A stretch of 64,000 nucleotides of DNA, taken from positions 3,906,001-3,970,000 of the forward strand of contig NZ_CP108784.1 of assembly GCF_045207655.1 (NCBI RefSeq). Direction: 5' to 3'. The notes beneath the pieces are model-generated. The model made no database searches. It was given only the letters and a program-made list of their open reading frames with translations, and was not told where the DNA came from. The position numbers were made by a program, and so were the translations under genes. The stretch comes from Embleya sp045207655 (GTDB taxonomy: Bacteria > Actinomycetota > Actinomycetes > Streptomycetales > Streptomycetaceae). Positions 35,044 to 43,824 of the stretch are shown here, piece after piece. Each line of letters begins with the position of its first letter. The stretch's first letter is position 1.

Positions 35044-36475
35044 TCACGAACCGCGCGGCGCACCGACCGCGTCCAGGATCCGGTGCATGGCCTCGACCGG
35101 AAGCGCCGGATTGCGCGCCGCGTACGGCCCGAGTTCGGCATCGTCCAGGAGTGCGAGCAGCCGATCCACCGGCACTGCCGGATGCCCGGCGAGCGCGGTT
35201 CGCACACACCGCTGCGGATCGGCGAGCAGCCCGAGCACCACGCCCGCCGGCGCGTCCGGATCGCGCAGCACGAGCTCGCGCATGCCCGGATCCGGATCGC
35301 CCGCGAACCGTGCGAGCCCGTGGGTCGGGAAACCCGCGCGGTAGATCAGCCGACTCCGCCCGCGACCGCGGAAGTCCCGATACGCCCGCAACAGCAACTC
35401 CGGCCCGACGCCTGCCTGGTGACGACAGGTCAGCACCCGCACCCCGAGATCGGGATCCACCGCCAGGAGACCGCGCGACCTTGCCGAAAGCCCGGCCGAG
35501 CCCGCCGCGATCCGCCGCAGCCCGGGATGTGCCGAGCGCGCCCACTCGTCCGGCGTACCCGCGAGGGGACGTGGCGAGTACCGAATCGCCTCGTCCAGGT
35601 CCTCCACCGCCGGCACCTCGTAGTGGATCGCCGCCCGCTGATCCTCCGTCAACTCCGATCGCATCGACACCCCGGTAGCGCACGCGCGGATCGGGATCGC
35701 GCGCCAGGACCGCCACCAGATCGGCCGAGAGATGTGGATTCCCGGCGGCGTAGTACCGGTAGTGCGGCGGCGCTTGACCCCAAACGATCCGCTCGGCGTC
35801 GGCGCGCGTGAGCGGGCGGCGGCAAATGGCCGATTCACTGCCTCGGTTGGTCGGCGCCCAGTCGATGTCGGTCAAGCATCGTCGTACATCCATCGCCGTC
35901 CTTCTGGCCCGTGTGCGGACCCTGCGCTCCCGGTCGACGGTCAGCACCACCCGATCGGCGCAGAGCAAACTCTCCCACCACCCGCACGCCATCGACCGCA
36001 GCTCCGCCTCCGGCCGCCGCGCGAACGATCGATAGATGTGCGACGGCATGCTCCCGGAGGCGAGAAGCTCCTGCATCACGTCGTCCCGGCTCAACACCTG
36101 ATCGCCGTAACCGCTCTCCCACGACATCACGTGCGAAAGAAATCGCGCGTATCCGTCGTCCGGCAGCGGACGCGGGTCCCCGTCCGGATGGCGTACGCCA
36201 CGGACCGTGCGGGCAATCACCCTCCGGTCCGGATCGCCGACCAGGCGCGCCCGCTGCGCCGGATCCACGTACGGATTGCCGGCCAACCCCATGCGCACCC
36301 AGCGGTCGGGATGCCCGACCATCGCCTCGATCACATCCTGCGGCAGGGCCGGCGCACCGGCGAGCCCGATGCGGGCGACCCGTCCCAGCTCACCGGTCAA
36401 CGCCCGTAACAGGACCTCCCGCGGCGCCTCCGGATTCCCCAACACACCCTCGGCCCGCTCGTCGATCCCCGTCAC
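35044..36475 (-). pseudogene. Leucine-rich-repeat-variant (LRV)-like protein, frameshifted
   Basis: Two adjacent frames together encode one alpha-helical repeat protein of about 475 residues. Frame one runs from the GTG at 36475 to about 35665 with units such as LAGAPALPQDVIEAMVGHPD and LARDPDPRVRYRGVDAI. Frame two continues from about 35665 to 35044 with units such as LVLRDPDAPAGVVLGLLADP and LAGHPAVPVDRLLALLDD. Repeat homology jumps frame at the VDAI / ELTEDQ boundary. It is either a one-base indel (pseudogene or sequencing error) or two coupled genes. LRV proteins have no single function; this one probably binds protein partners. Confidence 0.75.
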
Positions 36476-36585
36476 GTCCCGCCCCCGCTCGGAATGTCCA
36501 CGACGCCCAGGATCCACGGCTTCACCGCGACCGGAAGGCCGAAGCCTCCGGCCACCACCGACCCGCCCGAGTCGGTTCGTCCGCC

Positions 36586-36918
36586 TCAAGCGGTGTGCGG
36601 CGTGAAGACGACGGTCGAGGCGTCCCCATCCAGGGCGATGTTCAACGACGCGTCGAGCGCCTTCGCCAGGCGGGCGAGCAGCGGGAGGGTCGGTATCGTG
36701 CCGCCGAGTTCGATCTTGAAGATCTCCGGCTGCGTCATGTCCGCCCGCTTGCCGAGTTCGCTCTGCGAGATGCCCAGTGCGGTACGCCGCTCATAAACCG
36801 CCAGGCCGAGAACCGAAGCCATGCGGATCTCCACATGAATGGCCTGGGCCTCGGGCGATTCGGTGCCGCCGGCCACAAGCCTCCAGTCCCGAGTGAGCTT
36901 CCAGCGCGTATGGCTCAT
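36586..36918 (-). CDS. Xre-family antitoxin-like regulator
   Basis: A 110-residue protein with a C-terminal-half Xre helix-turn-helix (RTALGISQSELGKRADMTQPEIFKIE) followed by LPLLARLAKALDASLNIAL, the layout of HigA-type antitoxins. No RelE/HigB toxin gene is found upstream, where it normally sits, so it is an orphan or the toxin has decayed. ATG 36918 has AAGGGA upstream. A 16-bp palindrome at 36950-36965 is its likely operator. Confidence 0.8.
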   Translation of the reverse strand: MSHTRWKLTRDWRLVAGGTESPEAQAIHVEIRMASVLGLAVYERRTALGISQSELGKRADMTQPEIFKIELGGTIPTLPLLARLAKALDASLNIALDGDASTVVFTPHTA

Positions 36919-36949
36919 CAGGATTGTCCCTTCACGCAAGGATCATCCC

Positions 36950-36965
36950 CATACACAAGTGTATG
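36950..36965. promoter_or_regulatory. Palindrome CATACAC-AA-GTGTATG
   Basis: 7-bp perfect arms with a 2-bp centre, 32 bp upstream of the Xre gene. Placement and symmetry fit autoregulation by the encoded Xre protein. Confidence 0.65.
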
Positions 36966-37280
36966 GCCGGACATCCGAGGCGCGGCGGCCTCGGGTGGTG
37001 CGCCGGCCGGAAGGCCGTCGACCTCCGCGGTCACGCGCTGCACCCGAGCCCGGTGGGGCGCATGGTGCCGATGGGGCGGGCCGGCGGGTGCGCGGACGAA
37101 TCGTGATCGGGGAAGCGAAATCGGTGCCCACAGGATATTGACGCCTCGTCCGACACTGATCACCCTGAGTGTGGCGGTCGTTCGCGAGGGGACGACGAGG
37201 CGCCCGGGACGTGCCCTGGGTTTCCTCGACGAAGTGGGACCGTCATCGTTCCGGGCCTCGTCGCGGTGCCCGGAACGCAT
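36966..37280. other. Intergenic stretch without a recognised gene
   Basis: No convincing coding region is seen on either strand. It is where a toxin partner of the Xre gene would be expected. Confidence 0.5.
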
Positions 37281-37318
37281 GCGGGCCCCGGGACAGGGCG
37301 ATCCTGTCCGGGGCCCGC
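37281..37318. terminator. Hairpin terminator of the cyclase-family gene
   Basis: An inverted repeat GCGGGCCCCGGGACAGG / CCTGTCCGGGGCCCGC with one bulged base and a 5-nt loop, downstream of the minus-strand cyclase gene. An 8-bp tandem repeat (GACCCGGC, three copies) lies at 37379-37402 between hairpin and gene. Confidence 0.65.
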
Positions 37319-37432
37319 ACGCCGTCCGGTCTACGCGTGTTCGAGGTCCACGCCGACCCGGCCGACCCCGGACCAGCCGACCCGGCGACCCGGCGACCCG
37401 GCGACAGCCGACGCCGGTCGAATCGTCCCGTC

Positions 37433-38359
37433 CTACTTGATCGCCACCGGGTTCACCGGCGTGCCGACGCCGCCCACGAAGGGTTCCGGCGAGGCCTCCA
37501 GGAAGAACTCGTACACGCCGTCCGCCGCGCAGTCCTCGGACAGCTCCTCCAGGTTCCAGTTCTGCCCCTGGAGCATGCCCATCTCCACCAGGTGCAGCGC
37601 GTGCACCGCCATGAAGCAGTCCTCGATCTCCGGCGGGAAGACCTCGAAGGTCACGGTGTCGTTGGCCACCGCCGCCACGTCGCGCGCGTGGAACCACTCG
37701 GGCGTGCGCACCGACAGGCCCGGGCCGTAGAAGTACATGTCCTTCTCGCCCGCGAAGTACTGCCGGATCTGCCCCGTGCGCACCAGCACGATGTCACCCG
37801 CGCGGACCCGCACGTTGCCGAACTCCTCGGCCGCCTCCAGGTCGGCGGGGGTCACCGCGTACTCCGGCGGCAGGATGTCCAGGCCCTTGGCCCGCGCCAC
37901 GTCGAGCAGCACGCCGCGCGAGACCAGCGTCTTGACGTTGTGGATGCCGAGCTTGCGCGCGCCGTCCTCCGCCGTGACCGTCTCCTTGGCCGAGTGGCCG
38001 TTGTACAGCCGGTCGTCGTAGGTCGCGTGGGTCAGCCCGTCCCAGTGCGTACCCGCCTGGATGCCCATCACCACCGAGTCGTCGCTGGTGGCCACCGTGC
38101 CGGGGCCGAAGACCTCGTGGTTGACCAGGAACGTGGTGCGCTTGGGGTTGTCCCGGCCCGGGATCATCCCGTTCTGGATGCCGTCCTCGCGCAGTTCCAC
38201 GGCCAGCGAGAAGCGCTTGCCGGTGCGCACGCAGCCCGCCGCGGCCTTGACCACGTCGTCCGTGATCAGGTTGATCGTCCCGATTTCGTCCTCCCGGCCC
38301 CATCGGCCCCAGTTGTTCACACGAGCGGCGAGTTCATGAAACTCGGGGGGCAGCGACAT
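37433..38359 (-). CDS. Cyclase-family hydrolase (kynurenine formamidase-like fold)
   Basis: A 308-residue PF04199-type metal-dependent hydrolase. The metal-binding motif is GTHWDGLTHA. Family members hydrolyse amides, lactones or cyclic ketones. The ATG follows GGAGGAGGC. Operator O10 lies 145 bp upstream and is shared with the divergent SDR, so the enzyme is probably part of the catabolic regulon and could open a lactone or hydrolyse a ring. It has no counterpart in the HIP genes I know from Mycobacterium. Confidence 0.85.
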   Translation of the reverse strand: MSLPPEFHELAARVNNWGRWGREDEIGTINLITDDVVKAAAGCVRTGKRFSLAVELREDGIQNGMIPGRDNPKRTTFLVNHEVFGPGTVATSDDSVVMGIQAGTHWDGLTHATYDDRLYNGHSAKETVTAEDGARKLGIHNVKTLVSRGVLLDVARAKGLDILPPEYAVTPADLEAAEEFGNVRVRAGDIVLVRTGQIRQYFAGEKDMYFYGPGLSVRTPEWFHARDVAAVANDTVTFEVFPPEIEDCFMAVHALHLVEMGMLQGQNWNLEELSEDCAADGVYEFFLEASPEPFVGGVGTPVNPVAIK

Positions 38360-38503
38360 AGGGGAGCCTCCTCCAGGCGGTGGTGACACGTGCCGATGGG
38401 CACGAATACCGACAGGCGCACTCTCGGAATCCGACGACCGCGCTGTCAAGTGCGTGTGTGGTGCTGCGTCGTGCTGTGTGCTGCGGCACTCTATCCAGGA
38501 AAA

Positions 38504-38518
38504 CTAACGGATCGTCAG
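38504..38518. promoter_or_regulatory. Operator O10 (CTAACG-GAT-CGTCAG)
   Basis: One mismatch to the consensus, between the divergent cyclase-family gene and the SDR-fadE30 operon. Confidence 0.72.
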
Positions 38519-38705
38519 ATAATGTCGGGAGGGCGTTCTCACAGGCTGCGCACCTTGCGTCCGCAAGGCTGCCGGACCTGTGCGGGCGGTCGCAGCGGTC
38601 CAGACCGCGACGACCGCGGAGCGCGCCACGACCGACCCCACCTGGGCCTCGGCCCTCGACTTCCGGGGCCTACTGGCGAGGCCACCGACAAGGAGCGGAC
38701 AACAC

Positions 38706-39632
38706 ATGGGTGACTTCCTCACGGGCAAGGTAATCGCGGTCACCGGCGCCGGCCGGGGCATCGGCCGGGCCGTCGCACTCGCCGCCGCCGCGCACGGCGC
38801 CAAGGTGGTCGTGAACGACTACGGCGTCGCGATGGACGGCAGCGCGCCGACCAGCGAGGTCGCCGACGCCGTGGTGAAGGAGATCGAGGCGCTCGGCGGC
38901 GAGGCCGTCGCGGTCGCCGACTCCGTGGCCACGATGGAGGGCGGCGCCCGGATCGTGAACGCCGGCGTCGAGAAGTGGGGCCGGATCGACGGCGTCGTCA
39001 CCGTCGCGGGCAACCTGCGCGAGCGCATGTTGTTCAACATGACCGAGGACGAGTGGGACAGCGTCATCGCCACCCACCTCAAGGGCACCTTCACCGTCGT
39101 GCAGGCCGCGTCCAAGGTGATGAAGACCCAGGGCTTCGGCTCGATCGTCGGCTTCACCTCCGGCGTGTACGCGCTCGGCTCGGTCGCCCAGGCGAACTAC
39201 GCCGCGGCCAAGGGCGGCATCGTCTCGTTCGTGCGCTCCGCCGCGCTGGGCCTGAACAAGTACGGCGTCAACGCCAACTGCGTCGCGCCGGTGGCCCGGA
39301 CCCGGATGTCCGAGGGTGTCCCGCAGACGCTCAAGGAGATCGGCGACCCCGAGGACGTCGCGGAACTGGTGGTCTTCCTGCTCTCCGACCACGCCAAGAA
39401 CATCACCGGTCAGGTGTACACGACCGCCGGCCCCAAGATCGCGCTGTGGGACCAGCCGCACGAGATCAAGACGATGTACGCGGCCGACCGCTGGACGGCC
39501 GAGGAGATCGCCGAGAAGCTGCCCACCCAGATCGGCCAGGACCCGATGCCGGTACTCGCGCAGCTCAAGGAGTACGCGGCCGCCGCGGCCAAGAAGAAGG
39601 CCGCCGAGGCCGCTGCCGCCGCCGGCAACTGA
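38706..39632 (+). CDS. Short-chain dehydrogenase (3-hydroxyacyl-CoA dehydrogenase-like)
   Basis: A 308-residue SDR. TGAGRGIG is near residue 15, the NAG-type motif is VAGN, and the catalytic pair is YAAAK. The C-terminal tail from about 230 onward (WDQPHEIKTMY and an Ala/Lys-rich end) resembles the multifunctional 17-beta-HSD4-like SDRs of steroid loci. It probably oxidises a 3-hydroxyacyl-CoA. AAGGAG precedes the ATG. It heads the operon SDR-fadE30-(IS110)-ipdF under O10. Confidence 0.87.
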   Translation: MGDFLTGKVIAVTGAGRGIGRAVALAAAAHGAKVVVNDYGVAMDGSAPTSEVADAVVKEIEALGGEAVAVADSVATMEGGARIVNAGVEKWGRIDGVVTVAGNLRERMLFNMTEDEWDSVIATHLKGTFTVVQAASKVMKTQGFGSIVGFTSGVYALGSVAQANYAAAKGGIVSFVRSAALGLNKYGVNANCVAPVARTRMSEGVPQTLKEIGDPEDVAELVVFLLSDHAKNITGQVYTTAGPKIALWDQPHEIKTMYAADRWTAEEIAEKLPTQIGQDPMPVLAQLKEYAAAAAKKKAAEAAAAAGN

Positions 39633-39729
39633 CCCAGTCCTCGGCAGGCGGTGCGCGCGGGGTTCGAAGTCGTGAACGGCGAACCCCGCGCGCCGCTGTC
39701 CGTGCACCCCCCGCGAGATTGGACAGGCT

Positions 39730-40914
39730 GTGGATTTCCGGTACAGCGCCGAGGACGAGGAGTTCCGGGCCGAGGTCCGCGAGTGGCTCCGGGAGAACCT
39801 CTCCGGTGAGTTCGCCGCGGCCGTCGGTACCGGCGGTCCCGGCAGCGAGCACGAGCACTTCGAGATCCGCCGCGCCTGGGAGCTGCGCCTGGGCGAGGGC
39901 GGCTGGATCGGCTTGGACTGGCCCAAGCGATTCGGGGGCCGCGAGGCGTCCTTGATGCAGCAGGTGATCTTCGGCGAGGAGTACGCCCGCGCCCAGGCTC
40001 CCGGCCGGGTCAACCACATGGGCGAGAACCTGCTCGGCCCGACCGTGCTCGCGTTCGGCACCGAGGAGCAGAAGGCCCGCTTCCTGCCCGCCATCGCGCG
40101 CGGCGAGGAGCTGTGGTGCCAGGGCTACTCGGAGCCGGGCGCCGGTTCCGACCTGGCCAACCTGCGCACCACCGCGACCGTCGACCCCGAGTCCGGCGAC
40201 TGGCTGATCACCGGCCAGAAGGTGTGGACCTCGCTCGCGCACGAGGCGAACTGGTGCTTCGTGCTGGCCCGCACCGATCCCGCGTCGCAGCGGCACAAGG
40301 GCATCACGTTCCTGCTCGCGCCGATGGACCAGCCGGGCATCGAGATCCGCCCGATCGTGCAGTTGACCGGCACCAGCGAGTTCAACGAGGTGTTCTTCGA
40401 CCACGCCCGCGCGCGAGCCGAGCACGTGGTCGGCGAGGTCGGCGCGGGCTGGGGCGTGGCGATGGGCCTGCTCGCGTTCGAGCGCGGAGTCTCCACGTTG
40501 GCCCAGCAGATCGGCTTCGAGATCGAGTTGGACAACGTGGTCGCCGAGGCGAAGGCGAACGGCGCGATCGAGGACCCGGTACTGCGCGACCGACTGCTGC
40601 AGAGCTGGATCGACCTCAAGGTGCTGCGCTGCAACGCGCTGCGCACGCTCGGCTCGCCCGATCCCGGCGCGGCCTCGGTGGCCAAGCTGGTGTGGGCGGG
40701 CTGGCATCAGCGGCTCGGCACGCTCGCGATGGACGTGGCCGGCCCCGAGGCCACCCTGGCCGCCGAGGCACCGTACGAACTGTCCGCCGCGCAACGCCTG
40801 TTCCTGTTCACCAAGTCCGACACCATCTATGGCGGGTCGAACGAGGTACAGCGCAACATCATCGCCGAGCGTGTCCTCGGCATGCCCCGTGAACCGCGAG
40901 GAGACGCCAAGTGA
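39730..40914 (+). CDS. fadE30: FadE30-like acyl-CoA dehydrogenase (alpha-type)
   Basis: A 394-residue acyl-CoA dehydrogenase. It has SAEDEEFRAEVREWL at the N-terminus, EPGAGSDLAN in the middle, and GGSNEVQRNIIAERVLGMP at the end. In Mycobacterium fadE30 is directly followed by ipdF; here an ipdF homologue follows after an IS110 element, which supports the assignment. FadE30 desaturates a HIP-derived CoA thioester. The start is GTG 39730. A separate beta-type gene is not adjacent. Confidence 0.87.
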   Translation: MDFRYSAEDEEFRAEVREWLRENLSGEFAAAVGTGGPGSEHEHFEIRRAWELRLGEGGWIGLDWPKRFGGREASLMQQVIFGEEYARAQAPGRVNHMGENLLGPTVLAFGTEEQKARFLPAIARGEELWCQGYSEPGAGSDLANLRTTATVDPESGDWLITGQKVWTSLAHEANWCFVLARTDPASQRHKGITFLLAPMDQPGIEIRPIVQLTGTSEFNEVFFDHARARAEHVVGEVGAGWGVAMGLLAFERGVSTLAQQIGFEIELDNVVAEAKANGAIEDPVLRDRLLQSWIDLKVLRCNALRTLGSPDPGAASVAKLVWAGWHQRLGTLAMDVAGPEATLAAEAPYELSAAQRLFLFTKSDTIYGGSNEVQRNIIAERVLGMPREPRGDAK

Positions 40915-40931
40915 GTTCCTTGAGTCAACCT

Positions 40932-42152
40932 CTATGCAGCCGAGGACTTACTGGTGGCCATGTTGATTTTGCCGTTGGCTTGGTGGGTTTCGCGGTCGTA
41001 GCAGGTTCCGTCGCGCCAGCAGGCCCATATGACGCGCAGCCAGGCTCGGGCGAGGATGCGTGTGGCGTGGGGGTGTCGTTTCTGGCGGGCGCGGGCGTCG
41101 GTGTAGATCTTCGCGGCCCACTCGCTGCCGTGTCGGCTGTTGTCGGCGAAGGTGGTCAGGGCGAGGCGGGCTCTTCGGTTGGTCGCGAAGCGGAAGGTCA
41201 CCGCGCGGGACTTGCCGGAGGCGCGGGTGACGGGCACGACGCCGGCCTCGGCGATGAGTTGTTCGCAGGTCCGGGCGCGTTCCAGGAGCGGGCCGATCTC
41301 GCCGACGATCTGGCCGAGGTTGACCTTGCCGATGCGTGGCATGGACGCGAACAGCGGTGCGTAGGGGTGGGTTTCGACCGCGTCGGCGATGGCCTTGTCG
41401 AGCAGGCGGATGGTTGTGCGTATGCCCTGAACGAGTTGGACCTGGACGCGGATCAGCCGCTCGACGACCACCTCGCCGAGCCGGGAGGCCGCGGTCGGGG
41501 CCGAACGCAGACGTTCGATGAGCACGCTGCCGGGTCGCTTGCCCGAGTAACCCCGGCGCTTGCACCAGGCTTGAAGGCGTCCGGCAGTCAACTTGGCGGC
41601 GGAGGCCGGGGTGGGGTATCGCTCCAGGAACGCGAGGGCGATGTCGCTGTCGAGGTCGGCGAACACCGCCTTGCCGCCGGGCCAATGCATGTCGAGCAGC
41701 GCGGCGAGTTGGTTGGTCGCCGCGACGCGGGCCTCGATGTGGTCGGCGCGCTGTCGGGTGAGCGCCTGGAGGTCCATGGTGGCCTGCTCGGTGGGTTCCA
41801 GGCGGGGCAGCATGTGGCCGTCGGTGCGCAGGTAGTCGGCGAGTTTCATGCTGTCGCCGGCGTCGGTCTTGGCCTTGGATGCGCCCCAACGCGCCCGCAT
41901 CGCGTGGAAGGCGTTCGGGTGCACCGGTACCACCGGGTGCCCGGCGGCGAGGAGTCGGTCCACCGCCAGACCGCGGGTGGTCTCGATCGCGACCGGGAGA
42001 TCCGCCGGGGCTCCGTGTTTCCGCAGTCGGGCCAGGGTCTTGGTGAACCCCTCCTCGGTGTGGGCGAACTCCCAGCGGTCGACGCGCTTTCCGGTGTCGT
42101 CCATGACGGTGACGTCGTGGGTCTCGGTCGCCCAGTCCCATCCGATGAACAC
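40932..42152 (-). CDS. IS110-family DEDD transposase
   Basis: A 406-residue recombinase. The N-terminal RuvC-like DEDD domain shows FIGWDWATETHDV, VAIETTRG and KAKTDAGDSMKLADYLR. The C-terminal Tnp20 domain shows MPRIGKVNLGQIVGEIG and the catalytic-Ser region TRASGKSRAV. The GTG at 42152 is chosen since IS110 proteins begin at this point and AGGAG lies 10 nt upstream; GTG 42185 is an alternative. The frame is intact, so the element may be active. Confidence 0.9.
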   Translation of the reverse strand: MFIGWDWATETHDVTVMDDTGKRVDRWEFAHTEEGFTKTLARLRKHGAPADLPVAIETTRGLAVDRLLAAGHPVVPVHPNAFHAMRARWGASKAKTDAGDSMKLADYLRTDGHMLPRLEPTEQATMDLQALTRQRADHIEARVAATNQLAALLDMHWPGGKAVFADLDSDIALAFLERYPTPASAAKLTAGRLQAWCKRRGYSGKRPGSVLIERLRSAPTAASRLGEVVVERLIRVQVQLVQGIRTTIRLLDKAIADAVETHPYAPLFASMPRIGKVNLGQIVGEIGPLLERARTCEQLIAEAGVVPVTRASGKSRAVTFRFATNRRARLALTTFADNSRHGSEWAAKIYTDARARQKRHPHATRILARAWLRVIWACWRDGTCYDRETHQANGKINMATSKSSAA

Positions 42153-42385
42153 GAAAGAAGTACTCCTGTGCCTGTGATGGAGCACCTGCTCGGGGGTGAG
42201 GTCGTCTGCCGGGAGCTCATTAATCGGCCCTCTGTGGGGCGTGTCCCTGAAGCCGATCAGACGGCCTCGGTCCGGTGGGGCCGGCGGAACTCACTTTGGC
42301 CGTCGAACGGCTCGCGCCACAGGCCGTGCACCCACCGGGACCGAGAGGTCACAACCCTACTCGTGAAGGCTGCACAAAGGATGGT
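42153..42385 (-). ncRNA. Candidate IS110 bridge-RNA region
   Basis: IS110 elements encode a structured bridge RNA in the non-coding end upstream of the recombinase gene. This 230-bp segment is in that position. I cannot fold it here, so the RNA is inferred from family knowledge only. Confidence 0.45.
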
Positions 42386-42391
42386 CCTCTA

Positions 42392-43177
42392 ATGAGCCCC
42401 ACCCCCGCCCCCGCCTACGTCGAGGGCCACGGCCTGTTGGCCGGCAAGACCGTCCTGATCACCGCCGCGGCCGGCACCGGGATCGGCTTCGCCGCGGCCA
42501 AGCGCGCCGCGGAGGAGGGCGCCGTGATCGCGATCAGCGACAAGCACGAGCGCCGCCTCGGCGAGGCCGCCGACGAACTCGCCAAGCTGATCGGGTCCCG
42601 CCCGCTCGCCGTCCCGTGCGACGTCACGGTCGAGGACGAGGTGCAGCACCTGATCGACACGGCCGCGCGCGAACTCGGCGGCATCGACGTGCTGATCAAC
42701 AACGCCGGGCTCGGTGGCGAGGCCAACCTCGTCGACATGACCGACGCGCAGTGGGACCTGGTGATGAACGTGACGCTGAACGGCACGTTCCGCTGCACCC
42801 GGGCGGCGCTGCGGCACATGCAGCCGCGCGGCAAGGGTGTGATCGTCAACAACGCCTCGGTGCTCGGCTGGCGCGCGCAGAAGGGTCAGGCGCACTACGC
42901 CGCGGCCAAGGCCGGTGTGATGGCGCTGACCCGGTGCTCCGCCGTGGAGGCGGCCGAGTTCGGCGTACGGGTCAACGCGGTCGCGCCGAGCATCGCGATG
43001 CACGCGTTCCTGGCCAAGGCCTCGTCCGAGGAACTGCTCGACGAGCTGTCCTCGCGCGAGGCGTTCGGGCGCGCGGCCGAGCCGTGGGAGGTCGCGAACG
43101 TGATGGTCTTCCTCGCGTCGGACTACTCGTCGTACATGACCGGCGAGGTCGTCTCGGTCAGCTCGCAACGCGCCTGA
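42392..43177 (+). CDS. ipdF: IpdF-like short-chain dehydrogenase
   Basis: A 261-residue SDR beginning YVEGHGLLAGKTVLITAAAGTGIG, with NNAGLGG, NNASVLGWRAQKGQ and YAAAK. This is very close in pattern to mycobacterial IpdF, which oxidises a ring hydroxyl of the HIP-CoA series. The ATG at 42392 is preceded by AAAGGA. The IS110 element now separates it from fadE30, so its transcription may be altered. Operator-like repeats follow the stop. Confidence 0.9.
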   Translation: MSPTPAPAYVEGHGLLAGKTVLITAAAGTGIGFAAAKRAAEEGAVIAISDKHERRLGEAADELAKLIGSRPLAVPCDVTVEDEVQHLIDTAARELGGIDVLINNAGLGGEANLVDMTDAQWDLVMNVTLNGTFRCTRAALRHMQPRGKGVIVNNASVLGWRAQKGQAHYAAAKAGVMALTRCSAVEAAEFGVRVNAVAPSIAMHAFLAKASSEELLDELSSREAFGRAAEPWEVANVMVFLASDYSSYMTGEVVSVSSQRA

Positions 43178-43236
43178 CGACACGTCACTCCGGCGGCCTG
43201 ACGGCACGTCACGTCGGCGTGGTGACGGCGCATCAC
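43174..43236. repeat. Three 24-bp tandem units each containing an operator-like palindrome
   Basis: CTGACG-ACA-CGTCAC (43174), CTGACG-GCA-CGTCAC (43198) and GTGACG-GCG-CATCAC (43222) are spaced exactly 24 bp. A further near match, CTGACG-TCT-CGTCAA, lies at 43285-43299. The array begins on the ipdF stop codon, not at a promoter. Confidence 0.65.
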
Positions 43237-43295
43237 GTCGGCGCGCGCGGCGACCCATCGCGCCGCGCGCCGGCCGCCACACCTCTGACGTCTCG

Positions 43296-43559
43296 TCAAG
43301 AACGGCGCCTGGGCCCGGGTATCAGTCCCCGCAGGGACCGACCCGGGCTTTCGCGCGCGCCGGCCCAATCCGGCCCGCGGCTGCCACGCGCCAGGAAGTC
43401 GAGGATGTCGGGAAGCAGTTCACTGACTCGGTACGGCGGCCCCTCGGCATCGCCGCCATCGGGGTCCGGGCGGTCCGCGTCGTCCGGCTCGCGTGCCGAC
43501 CACTCGAACCCGCACCACGGGTGATCACGACCACATTGCGGGCAAGCTTTTCCGCTCAT
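43296..43559 (-). CDS. Small CPxCG-containing protein, unknown
   Basis: An 87-residue candidate starting MSGKACPQCGRDHPWCGFEW, with a possible zinc knuckle (CPQCG and a nearby HxxC), an acidic linker and VSELLPDILDFLARG. The start is the ATG at 43559; a longer upstream frame lacks support. It is convergent with ipdF. I do not recognise the family; codon bias is moderately good. Confidence 0.5.
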   Translation of the reverse strand: MSGKACPQCGRDHPWCGFEWSAREPDDADRPDPDGGDAEGPPYRVSELLPDILDFLARGSRGPDWAGARESPGRSLRGLIPGPRRRS

Positions 43560-43735
43560 GTCCACCCACGATAGGTGGTCGATCGCGGACGCGCCGTAAC
43601 TTTTCCGGACTTGTCCAGAACCGGTTCGTCGGTCGCGCCCCGGCCGTGCCCGGCGCGCACGCGGGAGCGAGACGGGGCCCACACATCTATTGCCGACCGC
43701 CACTCGAAATGAACCGAGGCCGGTGTTACTTTGAT

Positions 43736-43750
43736 CTGACTATCCGTCAG
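43736..43750. promoter_or_regulatory. Palindromic operator O11 (CTGACT-ATC-CGTCAG)
   Basis: It lies 75 bp upstream of the GTG of the dehydrogenase-racemase-MaoC operon. Confidence 0.78.
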
Positions 43751-43756
43751 GTTCTG

Positions 43757-43800
43757 TGCCGGCTGCCTCACCTGCACGTACACAGGTGAGGCTGCCGGCA
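43757..43800 (+). promoter_or_regulatory. Leader hairpin with 18-bp arms
   Basis: TGCCGGCTGCCTCACCTG pairs with CAGGTGAGGCTGCCGGCA (one mismatch, 8-nt loop). It lies just downstream of operator O11 and 25 bp before the start codon, so it is probably in the transcript leader. Attenuation, mRNA protection or a second protein-binding site are possible. Confidence 0.65.
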
Positions 43801-43824
43801 TGGGCGCGCCCCGAAAGGCGACCC

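Larger units (their letters stand above)
40915..42391 (-). mobile_element. IS110-family insertion element between fadE30 and ipdF
   Basis: The element contains one transposase gene on the minus strand and about 230 bp of non-coding DNA on its upstream side, as in the IS110 subgroup. There are no terminal inverted repeats. CCTCTA occurs at both sides (40929-40934 and 42386-42391) and may mark the recombination core. Exact ends are uncertain by some tens of bases. Confidence 0.75.

Noticed and set aside
43123..43368. Minus-strand small frame across the operator-like array
   Set aside because: It simply reads through the 24-bp repeats and has no ribosome site.
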